64,000 nucleotides of DNA. It comes from Purshia tridentata. Taxonomy: Eukaryota > Streptophyta > Magnoliopsida > Rosales > Rosaceae. The stretch is from NCBI GenBank assembly GCA_003254885.1, contig QANT01000570.1:18694-82693 (forward strand), written 5' to 3'. This document shows, one piece after another, positions 27,401 through 39,708 of this stretch (positions within the stretch are counted from its first letter, which is position 1; each line of letters starts with the position of its first letter). Made by a program: the position numbers and the translations under genes. The notes under the pieces are model-generated. The model searched no databases, was not told the DNA's origin, and saw nothing but the letters and a program-made list of their open reading frames with translations.

Positions 27401-27916
27401 ACTGAAGTAAGCTTATTTGAGCCACATTCAGCCATGACAGCTTGAGTTAAGGTCATAATTGGCCAAAGGCTTGATTGGCCAGAGCCATTGGTAGAGCAAG
27501 CTTGTCAGGCCCACCCCAAAATCCACACAACCGATTAACTAAGCATTATAAGCACATAAAAAATATCAAGCTACTCAGAAAACCAGACAAACAAAAAACC
27601 GCAACCGAAACTACAAAGGGAGATCATTTTGCGGAGAAACAAACAGAACCCAATTGTAAAATGAAGCAAATTTTTATGGGATCATGAAAAATGGAGTTAA
27701 AATATAATTTTTACCCAAGAAAATTTGGAAACACCCAGAGGAGTGAGAAAGAAGAGAGGGTGATGATTAACGTACCTGCTGGGGATGAGAAGAGGTCTTT
27801 GAGTTTGAGCTCCATGGGAAATGGAGGGTTTTGCGAGGCGGAGGTCGGACATATTCAGCTGTGATGACAGTGATCGAGATTAAGAACAAGACTGTTAGGA
27901 TCGGCTTCGGGTCCAT
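24472..27916 (-). CDS. PAP: Purple acid phosphatase, plant PAP18/20/22-like
   Basis: Five exons, 27916-27776, 26932-26264, 25463-25275, 25191-25103, 24688-24472, give a 434-residue secreted metallophosphatase that hydrolyses phosphate monoesters with an Fe(III)-Me(II) centre. Residues 1-20 ([20 protein letters not shown]) form a signal peptide. An N-terminal fibronectin-like domain (residues 45-130) is followed by the catalytic domain. All five metal-binding blocks are present: GDLG (145-148), GDLSYAD (172-178), GNHE (205-208), VLFHVPWY (His 289) and GHVHAYER (325-332). Length and block order match the low-molecular-weight plant PAPs such as PAP18, PAP20 and PAP22. It should act in the apoplast or vacuole in phosphate scavenging, which is inferred from the family. 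A sequence from its intron 1 and the start of its last exon recurs at 28,885-29,225. Confidence 0.94.
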
Positions 27917-28884
27917 TCTCTTTGCCTGCATTAATCTTTAAGGAAAGTGCATATCTATTATCTACTATCTAGGGAAGCTTCCGCATAAGACAAGAGTACC
28001 TCAGCTACGCTTGCTCACTGCTCATTTACCGTTATAGTGGAATGACCAAAGTACCCATGTCGTGTTCTTTCTTGTCATTTGTCTCCTGCAAAGTTTTTGT
28101 AAGATCCGCAGTTAAAGGCTTAAAGCATTCTTCTTCTTTATGGATAATTGGATATAGATATCAGTGGTAAGAGTATAAATTCACATGAAGAATGTCAAGT
28201 CTTGTTTTACAATATATAAATTTTGTAAAAAGATTTTGGGCCACACAAGATTTATGTAGTTTGTGACAAATTTATTTCACATATTACTATTTATTTGCTA
28301 CATCAGCATAATAATATTATTATTAAAAGACTATCTTACCCAACCTAATATTTTTTTATCACCTTTTTATTTTTATTAATTACAACTTCAATCCAAATTC
28401 ACACTAAACATTGATACCTTTAATCTTACAAATTAAATATGACCAAAAAAAAAATTTATAAATCAAATGGATATCCATGAAGTTATTCTTGATTTAACAG
28501 TTAGAATTCATATAAAAAAATAGCATTTGTAGTACTAATATCCAATAAGATCTTATAAAAACTTGAATTTGAAGCAATCAACTTGAGGTCTTTGAAATAT
28601 CCGCTCGCGCATTCATCTATATATATATATTGATTTAATCAAAAGACCTCTTAAAATAAATACTAGAATCAAGAATCAAGAGTTTATAAAACTACAAGAA
28701 GAACCATCGATACACGAGCTACAAATGAACAAATGGTTGATTGCATATGAACTTAAATTCAAAGGTGGATATGTGTTGCTAGATTAGCACATTCATCTCA
28801 TCTATAAATTATAATTTGGACTATATAATCTTATTAATCACCATAGTTTCTATACTGAATTAATTACTTATAATTTAAGATTAG
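27917..28884. promoter_or_regulatory. Upstream region of the purple acid phosphatase
   Basis: AT-rich DNA upstream of the leftward gene. The 5' UTR and promoter must lie here. A short (TA)n tract occurs at about 28,619-28,630. I did not find a convincing phosphate-response (P1BS) site, and no other gene is visible. Confidence 0.4.
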
Positions 28885-29225
28885 AAAAAGACTGACCACT
28901 CTTGTCATGAGTTATACTTGCCAATTAATGATGGATCTTTTAATGAAAGGAGTCTATATATGTCATGTATTATCATAATAACTGTGCTAACATACAGAAA
29001 TGAGATAAATTAAAATGTATATATGTATATGCCAATTAATCATTTCCAATAAATGAGGATTTGTTGAGATCCAAGGACCTACACTATAAAACTTACCACT
29101 AAGAACCATATTTATATACGCTCTAGCTCCAAATCTTGGATAGTTTTGCTTTTTAACATGGAAAGCATGCATGACACATCCAATTTATGATTGATTACAC
29201 AACTTGTTGATCTGAAGCAAGTTTA
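28885..29225 (-). pseudogene. Remnant of a second purple acid phosphatase gene
   Basis: At 28,890-28,925 the sequence AAAAGACTGACCACTC and the following GAGTTATACTTGCCAA match the start of the last PAP exon at 24,660-24,695. From about 28,975 to 29,225 the sequence matches PAP intron 1 (27,115-27,410), for instance ATGCCAATTAATCATTTCC and ACACTATAAA near 29,085. The exons between are missing. It is therefore a heavily deleted copy of the neighbouring gene, abutting the URB1 remnant. Confidence 0.7.
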
Positions 29226-29439
29226 TTTGAAATGAAATTGGGGAGGCTTTATCGGTCCGTGGCATTGGGAAGGTTTGCTTAGCCGTAGGCCAAGGCATGG
29301 CACATATGGCAGTGAGAAAGATTAGCATATGGTGCTTGAGTAGCCATTGGAATGAAGTGTGCAACACAGAATGATTCGGCTGCTAGATTCCGTACTAAGG
29401 ATTTGAGTGAAAATAATGGAATTTGAGACAAACAATCTT

Positions 29440-31276
29440 CTATTACAAAAACTAGCTTCACAATGAGCAAAGAGATTGACAAGCATGGAGTTCCTCCTCC
29501 GTTTGTGAATCAGTTAGCTCCAACTCTCGATCCTCCCATGGCTGGTAAAATGACCTGTATAAATTTTTATGGCAAGGACATGTAAGTTGTGATAAAGGGT
29601 ATACGGGCACACATAAAACACCCAGAACTTGAATAGGACAAGTTACTTGTGGAAAAAGGAACTGCATTCCTGAAATCAGTTAGTGAAGGGTTATTAATTG
29701 TTTAAACTTCTTACATGAAATTTAACAAATTAACAATGTCAGGTCAATTTTCTTTCCCTATCAGATCAGTTTTCCTCTATTAGTTATCATCGGTATGATT
29801 TCTAATATAACATTTAGACCTGTAAGGAGTCCCTGAAAAATTTAATCAGAGCATCTGTCTTGATATAACATTAGGAAACACTGATAGAAAGCGGAAGCAC
29901 ATGTAAACAATCAAGTGTCAGCATAACATGTATAAAGATTGAAAGGAAAAAAAAAACAGGTGGGCGAACATTATATATATTACCATCTCCATTTAGAATT
30001 CGCTTCAGTAACAATGTATCTTCGACCAGAGTGATTTAACAATAGTCCCATCATCATGCAAGAAACCCTGGACCAGATTACATGAAGGATGTCAGTTATA
30101 GGTGTAAACCTATTTGTAATGCATATGACTAACTAAGCCTTCTTGGATAATATTGAGGTTCTCAAGTACACTGCAAAACCTTTTCAAAATCTAGTTTTAA
30201 CCCCAAACTAAACCCACCCTGAATCCAACTAAGCCTGTTCCTACTCAAACACTCAGCTCCAGAAGGCCAAATGCATAATTAATCAAATAACGTAAGATAC
30301 CTGCAAAAATGGAAGCATCCGAAAGGAGAAGGCTGAGGGCAGCTGTGATTGATGGTAACATTATGTAATTTGTGCCTGCAAGCTGTTGGAGCTAGAGAAT
30401 TGCAGATGCAAAAATCTCCTCACAACCATATCTGTTTCTGCTGCTTTCTCCACATGCATTTTTTACATGGTCCATTAAAGACTGCAAAGTTTTTAAATTT
30501 AACCCTTTCGAACTTCAGGGTCCATATCATTGAATTTCCCATCAAGCTTCCCAAGAATTACAGAAGCAGTTAGCCAACGTAAAAGTTTTAATATAAAAGA
30601 ATTCTCTTTCAGCGATTTTTTTGCCTGAAGCTTGATGAGATTTTTTGGCCTGAAGTTTTTTGCAGAGTCTGGTTCCAAAGCAGTGGAAATTTCCCACATA
30701 ATAAAACTTGAAATCTTTTCATGACTCTGTGACATATCAAAGAAAGTTTTCACCTTTCATGGTATAATCAAGAGAAAACAGTACAGACTAATTTTGCATA
30801 GTGTATGAACAAATATAAATAAATAGAGGATATTGTTGATCACTGAACATCTAATTGCCATACTAAGTTACCAAGTATGTTGAGGATATGTTCAGCAACA
30901 ATAAAATAGTTAATTATGAGGAAAGACTTGTCCAACATTTCTGGCATATATATACCAGCTCATTTGTCCAACATGCATAAGGAACCTTTAATAGGGCATT
31001 ATCGAACATACTGAAGTTGGAAAATATTATACTAATGATCGATTCTATGGCTCCTCTAACAGATGTTATAATCTGAGATTCTGAATTTATAGAAGTGTAG
31101 GGCATAAGTGAAGATTAGTATCAAATTAGTTCAAGGGACTCTTTGTCAACCTAAATTCATATAAGCAGTTAAAAGTGACATGATTGAGATGGATAAATTA
31201 TGCATCTACGAACATCGTTACTGGTGTATTTTCAGTTTCTAAGGGTTTTAAGAAGGTAGAGTCATCCAAATACAGT

Positions 31277-31312
<36 letters not shown>

Positions 31313-33870
31313 AGACAGAGAGAGAGAGAAATACCAAACCAAAGATGGCAGCTAGAGAGCAGTCATAAGCATAGCTTTAAGGCCAAACTCTACAGTAGCA
31401 AAAGAACTTGCATTACCATATATATCTCAACAGATTTATACATTTTATATAAACCCTCAACTGATACAACAAAAATGTGGCTGATATATCTTCCTTTTTT
31501 GAGATATCTTGAATGTTGATATTATTATTTCAAGAATTGGATTGACAACTGCAACATTTTCCTTCAACAAAGTCACATCACCAACAAGAAATTTGTAGAG
31601 ATGAGATGTAAGTTCCATGAGCTGCTCAAAGGCATATTTTTTCAACCACTTAGTACTGTCTCTGGAAGAAGTAACATCATTGACAACCTAAAATCCAAGA
31701 ACATGGAAATGTGAGAAGGGATGAAAAGCAACAATTCCATTTAGTCTTTCAAAGACAACTGGTAGGCTTAAACTAACTAATAATAGTAAATATACTGATT
31801 TGAGCCATTAAAAATGTCACATTCTACTTGCTTACGTTATGACAATTTAAAGGTCATAGCTAAAATTGTGTGTTCTCTATCAAGGATGGGTGAAAACCAC
31901 TGTTATTTTGTAGATCATATTTCACCATAACAGGAGAAAAGATGATGCTTTTAGTTACAATTTGTCAGTACAACTAACAATGACTTATTTCAATTTATAT
32001 CAAGCAGAGACAATTTTTATGCAATGCATATGAACAAGAAATTTCAGGGCGAAAAAAATAGAAAGTTAAAGAAAAATAAGACAAAACAGTCAGTAATAAC
32101 CTCTGATACCACACCCAACTGCAACAAGAACGAACTCTTTTCATCTCTGAAACGTGTTTCACTGGATACATAGAGAACAGATCATAACCACAACAAAAGA
32201 CCACAATTTTCAACTAGATGAAGAGCCATCTTATGCAATTGAACTGACTTCTTCACTACCTGAGTAAAAATAAGAGAGAATTCTTTTCGTCATATACCAC
32301 CAGCAAGCTCACACACAATAGTATCATAGCACTAAAAAATTAAGACCCAAATTTGGCAGAATTATAGCAAAAGATACAGACACATCTCAAAATGAAAAAT
32401 CAACACACTGAAAGCTAACTCGTGTTTAGAATCACACATCTCTCAGTTTATAGACACTTCCATGTAGCAGGCCTAGCTCGTGTCCAGCTCCAGCCTCGCA
32501 AGTGTCAGAGCCCGGAATGAAATTTAAAATGAGATTTCATTCACTACTAGAAAAGAAAATTTTACATAAGTATAGCATGTAGCTACACTCAACAATGCCT
32601 CCGTCCCATGTATTTTATCAGCTAAATGAAATTATTGTGTGTGTAATTCATACATCCAATCGAAAGTTACATTAAATCTTTTCATTATCCAGTCTCTTCA
32701 TGAGACTCCAAACCTTCCAACAGATACAACCTAAGGCAAGTTAATCCAAAGCTCACGTGCACACAAGTTGCAAATTATTTTAGCATGGCCAATTTTCCAG
32801 TCCAACTTCATGAATGCACTCATTCTTTCCCAGAAAAAAGAAGATACTTAAAGATGGTGACAAGTAAAAGAATGGTCTTGAAAAAGAATGGAATATACTT
32901 AATGAAACTCATGCCCATGCATTCCACCTAGGCGAGCTCATCAAAAGGTTACGTAAGGTTTCAGAATGGTCATGTTTTTTTTTTGGGGTCTGATCATAAT
33001 AATCATGTGAAGTATCTAATAATACGATGGATGCCTCTGCAGCATAAATAGCATTTACAGAAGGGATTCTCTGCCATGGCTGCTCTATACCATTTTGCAC
33101 ATAAGTCACAAGAAGTCGAATTTGCTTGACAGCCCTGCTCTTTTGACATTTCTGTGAAAGGTAGTTTGAACTTCAATTAACAAACAGCTTCGAAAAAGAA
33201 TGCAGAGAGGAAAATCACGTGCACCACCGTAAGTGTAACTGTGTACGTAACATGGATATATTACACATATACGATTATAGATACATATATTCTTATATAA
33301 TATTTATGGCATGCACACATGCACAGGAGCCAGGTAGCACAGACAGCAACTATAAAGAACACAGCATTACCTCCAATGCGTTCTGATATCTTCCAAGAGT
33401 TTCATAACCCATTCTTCTTAGCTGTATTTTTCACATAATAATGGAGCAATATATTCACCTCCAGCATCACCTTCCAGTAACTTAATGAACTCTTTAGTAG
33501 CATCAGAGCATTACTTAATTTCAACAGAATTAATTTTATGCAATAGTTCTTTAAGTTTAGCTTCATGAGTGACTGTAATAGTAAGCTTTGGCATTTCTAC
33601 TTCCTGAACCTCACAGTCATAACCTTCTTCATCTACCATAACTGTATTTCAAAAAATTAAATTAACAAAGCAAACTATTTAACATATACTGCTTGAGACC
33701 AAACAAAGCAGACCTAAAAAGTACAAAATGAAAACATGGTTTTGTATGCATGGGACGCTGAGTTTGCTTCTTCCATTGAAAAGAGACTGTGGTTAAAATC
33801 TAAGAGAGGTTTGGGGGAGTTGGGGTTTAAGGAAGGAAACGGGGTTTTGGGGGGGTCTTGAGCCCAAGCC
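29440..33870 (-). pseudogene. Degenerate URB1 copy with internal deletion of about 6.9 kb
   Basis: Reading leftward: 33,870-33,420 matches the intact URB1 first exons and 5' end (9,100-8,640). The match then jumps straight to 1,760, so 33,420-32,915 equals intact exons 6/7 and 32,890-32,025 equals 1,000-1. Exon 8 is lost. Beyond that come C-terminal exons that in the intact gene lie outside the window: 31,690-31,495 (KKYAFEQLMELTSHLYKFL), about 31,090-30,940, about 30,750-30,510 (ENSFILKLLRWLTASVILGK) and 29,600-29,462 (QPWEDRELELTDSQTEEELH). The copy of exon 9 (32,255-32,100) carries in-frame TGA codons, and the small first exon has lost its donor. No functional protein is possible, although some exon pieces remain open. 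Confidence 0.88.
31278..31331. repeat. (GT)n(GA)n microsatellite
   Basis: An uninterrupted GT dinucleotide run of about 16 units followed by GAGA-type repeats, inside an intron of the URB1 pseudogene. Likely polymorphic in length. Confidence 0.9.
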
Positions 33871-34157
33871 CATTTTCGACAAGGCCCAAAACCGACCCAC
33901 CATTCAACACAAGTTCACAACACCCTATCACAATTCCACTAGGATTCGCAGCTCGCCTAATACGCTCGAGCCACGTGTCCCTCCAGAACCATCATTTATA
34001 TAAACTTCTCCACACACCAAAAATATCCCCTCTCTTTCAGACCCATCGCGGGAATAAGGTTTTCTCTAACAAACCTACCCGCCGTCATCGTCCTCCTTAT
34101 CCTCTTCGAGGACACCCTTATACCCGTTACCATACGCCCCCTCTTTCTTCCTCAACC
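33871..34157 (+). promoter_or_regulatory. RBP45 promoter/5' UTR, homologous to the URB1 upstream region
   Basis: G-box-containing GCCACGTGTCCC at about 33,970, then a TATA-like ATTTATATAAAC at about 33,995, about 160 bp before the RBP45 ATG. The block 33,870-33,995 aligns with 9,115-9,240 upstream of the intact URB1. It lies between the URB1 pseudogene (leftward) and RBP45 (rightward), so it descends from a shared head-to-head promoter. A 5' leader rich in C and T follows. Confidence 0.65.
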
Positions 34158-37100
34158 ATGATGCAACAGCCATCTGGAGGAGTGGTCCCACAGGCGATGC
34201 AACAGATGCCATCGGATCAACAGCAGCAGTACCAGCAGCAGCCCCCACCGCCGCAGCAGTGGATGATGATGCCCCCGCAGCAGCAGCAGAACCAGGCCCC
34301 TCAGGCCCAGCAGGTCGCGTGGGCCCAACAGGCCATGCAGCAGCAGCAGGCCCAACAGTACGCGGCTGCTGGTGGGCCCGGTCCCGGCCAAGATGAGATC
34401 CGATCCCTCTGGATCGGCGACTTGCTGCCCTGGATGGACGAGAACTATATCCTCAGCTGCTTCGGTCCGACCGGAGAGGTATATACAACGCATACATGTA
34501 TATGATAATAATAATAATTTGTATTGGTTTTTTGTATCTAGGGCTTGAATTATGTGATTTGCTTTAGAATTTTGTATCGGGTATTTGAGATGAAGTTTTA
34601 GTTCAGATTTGAAATTTAGGGCTTATTTGTATATGTGATTTGAAAGAGCATAAAAAAACAATTTTTAACGGCATTTGTAACTGAAAGTGTGTATTTTTGT
34701 TAGTATTAACCAAAATTTGGAATGAAAATCTATGATTTTTGGATTCATAAGTCCAGTTTTCTACCAAAAATTACAGTATATTTGTTGTGACTTGCTGTTT
34801 ATGTTTGTTACTTGTATTTTGTTTTTTTTTTATCCCGTTTTGAGATATCTTTACGTGGTTTTGTATACCTTTTAAATTGTACTCATTTGTATCCATTATG
34901 GATTTTTATGCCTTCTAGAATGTTGTATTCTGCTTGGGCATTGAGAAAAAAGGTTATACTTCAAATTTGGAGTTTAGGGTTTATTTGTGTATGTGATTTG
35001 AAAGAAAAACAAAAAAACAATTTTTTGAGGCTTCTTTAACTGAAAGTGTATACTTTTGTTTGTTTAACGAAAATTTGCAGTAAAATTATATATTTTAGAT
35101 GCATAAGTCCAGTTTTCCACCAAAATTTTACAGTATATTTATTGAGACTTGCTGTTTATGTTTGTTGCTTGTATTTTGTGAATTTTTTTGAGCTATCTTT
35201 ATGTGTTTTTGTATATCTATTTCAGTTGTATTCATTATGTTGTTTGAGGTGTTTATAGGCTGTGAATGCAAAGGTTATTCGTAATAAGCAAACCGGTTTG
35301 CCAGAAGGTTATGGGTTTATCGAGTTTAGGTCTCGCAATGCGGCTGAGCAGGTCTTGCAGACATACAATGGCACGCCGATGCCTACCACGGAACAGAATT
35401 TCCGACTGAATTGGGCTACACTTGGTGCTGGTGAGAGGCGCCAGGATGACAGTCCAGACTACACAGTTTTTGTTGGGGATTTGGCTGCTGATGTTTCCGA
35501 TTACATCCTTCAAGAAACATTTAGAGCCACTTACCACTCTGTGAAGGGTGCAAAAGTTGTCACTGATAGGACCACAGGACGTTCCAAGGGATATGGCTTC
35601 GTCAGGTTTGGAGATGAAGGTGAACAATTGCGAGCCATGAATGAGATGAATGGTCAGTACTGCTCTTCGAGGCCCATGCGTATTGGCCCTGCTGCTACTA
35701 AGAAACCAGCTGCTGGTGGACAACAATATCAGAAAGGTATTGGTCTCTAGTTACTATTGCAGAATGCTTTGTGGTAATGGATAGACAATATTTCTGAACT
35801 TGATGTTGTTTGTTGATTGTAGTTAAATTTTTCATATATGCTTGTCTTCTCATACTTCATGAGTATTTTGCACTTCATGTTTATCATGGTTTGACTTGGT
35901 AAGTTGTAGGCCTATTTAATTTACACTTTTGAGTTGAAATTGTTTAAAGTTTTCTGAATTTGGCACCCTTTCAGTTATTCAGTTGAAGAGTGGCGGAACT
36001 TAGTCATTTCCTTCGCGTACTTACCTTTGTAAACTTGGGCTCATTTAATTATGTTAAAAAGTGCAAAAACTTATGTAAAACTCATGTTCTCTTAAAGCAG
36101 GACACCGAGAGGCTCTCATTTTGGGGGGCCTGGAACTGATTTCAGCTGAAATGATTCCACATTAATGCGTGGCCTCATTTTAGGTCAGTTATTTTGTTTA
36201 TGTCATAAGCTTCTTCATTTTCTCGTGGCATTTGCTATGCTGCTTTCAAGAATTACCTTGCCAGTTCCTTATATATGAAGAGTACCAGTCAAGTTTACAT
36301 TTATTCCATTTACCAATCGGCTTTAAATTTATTCCATTTACCAGTCAGCTTTACATTTATTCCATTTACCAGTCAGCTTTACATTTATTCCATTTCCAGT
36401 CTGGTTTACTTTATTCCATTTACCAGTCACATTTACGTTTGTTCGATTTACCAGTCAGGTTTACATTTATTCCATTTACCAGTCAGGTTTACATTTATTT
36501 CATTTACCAGTCAGGTTTACATTTACTCCGCTTTCCAAAATTTATACATCCTGCTTTGGATACTTAGCTTATGTTAATCCTGAAGAACCATTGTGTTTTT
36601 CCTTTGTGGATCGGTTCCCCAATGGTCTTTTTTTTATAGGATAGGATTTATTTCTATATTTCTGCCCATATCTGTTTGTGTTTTTACGTTTCAGCCTTCA
36701 TCTTAAGTCAGAATATAAATCTACACTAAATTCAAAAAGCTATAAGTTGCGGCTCATTTACTAGTACACACGATTCACATTTTCAGCATTCATCTAAAGT
36801 CAGAATATAAATTTACATAAAATTCTAACAACTATAAGTTGCAGCCCATGAACTAGTTCACACGTTAAATTTGCTCCTGTTCAATCTTTGAAAGCTTTTT
36901 TTTTTGTTGCACCTTATCTTGCACATCGCTTGCACCTTTTTAAAGTAAAGGTACCAGCTTGTACATTGTGATGAAGTTTCCATTACAATTTTTTTTGGGT
37001 ACCAGAATTTTGTATACTTCTGCAGGATTGGGTGTACTTGGAACTGCTTTATTACGTGTATATATTTTGAATTGTCTGAATTTTGGAGCGTTTGATTTAT

Positions 37101-38345
37101 CCATTTGATTATGGATGCTGAAATGCATTTCGGGTCCCTTTTTCTTTTATATGTTCTGATTCTGGTATGTTTTGTTTTCTGTTCTATTATGTTGTATGTT
37201 TAATTTGAAGTTTTATGTTTAATATAGTCATAGACTCGAATGTATTTTTGGTCCTCTTCTCTGCTAGATGTTTTGTTCTGTAAGGAAATCATTTTGCATG
37301 AAAAATTCCAAGTGACTTGTGTTGTTTGACAATTTGATTGTCATTTTGGGAATATATATTTGGGAACAATAATAACATCGTGAAGACATAGTCTTGGTTC
37401 TTCGAATGCTTACCCAGATGCTAAGGATTCTTCTGCAGAAAATTTTAGCATGTGCAACTAATTCTAAATCTGCATAAAATAGTTCTCATGTGTTTGTTAT
37501 TTGCAGCTACCTACCCAACTTCTCAAGGAAATCCAGGCGAAAGTGATCCAAATAATACCACTGTGGGTAGTTTGTTCTAAATTTGACATTTTTACAATTC
37601 TTGCTGCATGAGAGTAGCTCCTGACAATATTGAGTGCAGATATTTGTTGGGGGTTTGGATCCCAGCGTCAATGATGACATGTTGAGACAAGTGTTCAGCC
37701 AGTTTGGTGAGCTAGTTCATGTGAAGATACCTGTAGGCAAGCGATGTGGTTTTGTTCAATTTGCTAATAGGTACGAGTTTCCTCTGTTCTTCATTTCTTT
37801 CCTTCTTCCTCATACATTACTCCTGATATGGGCTTACATTGTATATATTCTACTACAGATCTTGTGCAGAGCAAGCATTGTCGACGTTGAATGGAACTCA
37901 GTTGGGAGGACAAAGTATTAGACTTTCTTGGGGTCGCAGTCCTACAAGCAAACAGGTTTTTATTTGTGGCCTTATGGTTTTTTAAACTCTTTGCTGTTAA
38001 GTTATGTTAACAAAATCTTTTATTGATTGGATTGATTTCAGAACCAGCCAGATCAGACACAGTGGAATGGTGGTGGATTTTATGGATATCCACAAGGGTA
38101 TGATCCGTATACGTACGCACCACCTGCCCAAGACCCTAACTTGTACTATGGCGGCTATGCAGGATATGGAAATTACCAGCAGCCTGGTGCTTACCAACAG
38201 CAACAGCAGGTAATTATGAGTAGTTTTAGGTTTCAGTTTCCTTGCCTTGATTTTATTTGCTTTATAGAGAAATAGAGAGAGGATTCTAGAACTGGAGATT
38301 ATGCTGTTGATGATTGATTCGAGTTTTTTTTTTTTGATCCAGTGA
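34158..38345 (+). CDS. RBP45: RBP45-type polyadenylate/U-rich RNA-binding protein, three RRMs
   Basis: Seven exons, 34158-34478, 35259-35736, 37507-37562, 37640-37770, 37859-37955, 38042-38209 and a stop-only exon at 38343-38345, join to 417 residues. Residues 1-75 are Gln/Pro-rich (MMQQPSGGVVPQAMQQ). Three RNA recognition motifs follow: RRM1 about 80-160 (LWIGDL, EGYGFIEF), RRM2 about 172-250 (VFVGDL, KGYGFVRF), RRM3 about 286-357 (IFVGGL, RCGFVQF). The tail is Gly/Tyr/Gln-rich (GGYAGYGNYQQPGAYQQ). The layout and length are those of plant RBP45/RBP47 proteins, nuclear and stress-granule proteins that bind poly(A)+ mRNA. RRM1 is split by intron 1 right after PTGE. The ATG chosen begins the Gln-rich region; an open frame from 33,858 runs upstream but crosses promoter sequence and is not used. 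Confidence 0.94.
34612..35245. repeat. Tandem duplication within RBP45 intron 1
   Basis: About 34,612-34,905 and 34,969-35,245 are related copies. Shared landmarks include TATGTGATTTGAAAGA, CATAAGTCCAGTTTTC, TTTACAGTATATTT-type sequence and GACTTGCTGTTTATGTTTGT. Identity is about 80 percent by eye. The second copy ends next to the exon 2 acceptor. Confidence 0.75.
36284..36530. repeat. Minisatellite, about 28-bp unit, RBP45 intron 2
   Basis: Eight to nine tandem copies of a unit like CAGTCAGGTTTACATTTATT followed by CCATTTAC. Some units are shortened (for example around 36,400). It lies deep inside an intron and does not code for protein, although two frames stay open across it. Confidence 0.9.
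36705..36870. repeat. Short direct duplication, about 80 bp, RBP45 intron 2
   Basis: AGTCAGAATATAAATCTACA at about 36,707 and AGTCAGAATATAAATTTACA at about 36,798 each lead into CTATAAGTTGC and a CTAGT(A/T)CACACG motif. Two copies, about 90 bp apart. Confidence 0.75.
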
Positions 38346-39708
38346 TTTGTAGCTGCCTCGAAGGCTTTCAACTGGTGGTATCATTGAGTTCCAGTGGATT
38401 TAGATTGCGAATTTTAGTATTGGGTGTAGTATTGGTGTTGAGTTCAGTATCAACTTTTAGCTTTATCTTTTATCTTTTTATTTTTCCGTTTCGGTTTTTC
38501 CTTCCCAATGATGTTTCAGTGCCTCGAGTGAGATTCGGGAGACGGTGCACTTCATATTTGTCATTTGCCCTTTTATATGTGGAATTCATCAGATATTTCT
38601 GTGTATGCACTATGATTTTATCAAGGTTATGCTGCTCTGCTTATTTGCCAGAATTGTTGTTTCTACTTTTCTTTCATTTTCTTCCAGGGGCGATACGATA
38701 TCTTTATAATTATGGGCAATATGTGAAAGAAGGAATAACATAAAAGTTGTTGGTCATGATACAAAATAATTGGGTCTAAATAACCCCTTTTTAAATGCAT
38801 TTCTTAAGATAATTTGCTTTTGATGTCTTTGGTTGACTACCTTTACCTTAATGTTTGTGTTTCTTTCTTCTATTGTGGTTCTTGGCCCTCGCTATAAATT
38901 AATGTCAAAATCACAAATATTTCTTTTTACAGAAAATAAGCTAGTTAATTGTATTATCACATAGTGGTTTTACTAAAAGTTACTCGTAATTAAAATATTC
39001 CAAGTGTAGAAGTGTTTGTGTAATTAATTGATTAATAAATATAAGAATTAATAACGACTTTTGTATAGAATAGTAACATTCGACTCGTATAAACTTGGTA
39101 GACACAAGATATTCCCAAGCTTGCTTGATGCATGTGATTTACAATTACAACAAATATTTGATTACTATGAGGTCTTATTAATGTGATCACTCCACTAAAA
39201 TTATAAAACGTAGGTATAAAATTATAATTATTAATATTTATAATACGTGTATAATTAATATGTGCCATTTTGTGTTATAGACCTTATGGTTGCACAATAA
39301 AAATTCAAAGATTAAGAAATTGAGTCGTAAAGATTTCTCCCGAAATTTTTCTCAAATAATAATGTTATAGTGGTAATGTAAGAAAGTCGTGGAAAATTTG
39401 AGAGAAAATTAACAACAAATTGAGCTAAATAGAAATAAAAAAAGAAGGTCCAAAATTACTATTATCATAGAAATAAGACAAAAAATGGAACCTCGTAAAT
39501 TTTTAGGACGTATTACAAAACAGAGACATTGCGCACGAGAAAGTGAGTGATTTTCCAAGTTTCTCTTTTTCGATTTCCCTCGCGCAACTTCATCAGATCT
39601 CTTGCTCTTCTTCTATAATAACCTCCAAAACAAACACCACACACAGAAGCACAGAACCTTCACTGAGACAAATTGGGTTGGATCAGCAAAAACAGAGAAT
39701 AATAAAAA
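38346..39708. other. RBP45 3' UTR and intergenic region to the next promoter
   Basis: The first few hundred bases are T-rich and probably form the RBP45 3' UTR. The rest is AT-rich. 39,530-39,708 should be the 5' UTR of the downstream gene, with a CT/CA-rich leader. No other gene was seen. Confidence 0.5.

Noticed and set aside
29185-29482. Two overlapping minus-strand frames of 60-67 codons left of the URB1 remnant
   Set aside because: No family recognised, and they straddle the junction of two degenerate gene copies; likely chance frames.
30499-30753. 85-codon frame that could be a small gene
   Set aside because: It matches a C-terminal URB1 exon and lies in line with other degenerate URB1 exons, so it is a pseudogene fragment.
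33858-34157. Upstream in-frame extension of RBP45 exon 1
   Set aside because: Runs through the G-box and TATA-like region and through sequence homologous to the URB1 promoter; the RBP45 family starts at the Gln-rich MMQQ segment.
36232-36577. Two overlapping plus-strand frames of 100-111 codons with repeated FTSQVYIYSIYQS-like units
   Set aside because: They lie inside RBP45 intron 2 and simply read through the 28-bp minisatellite.
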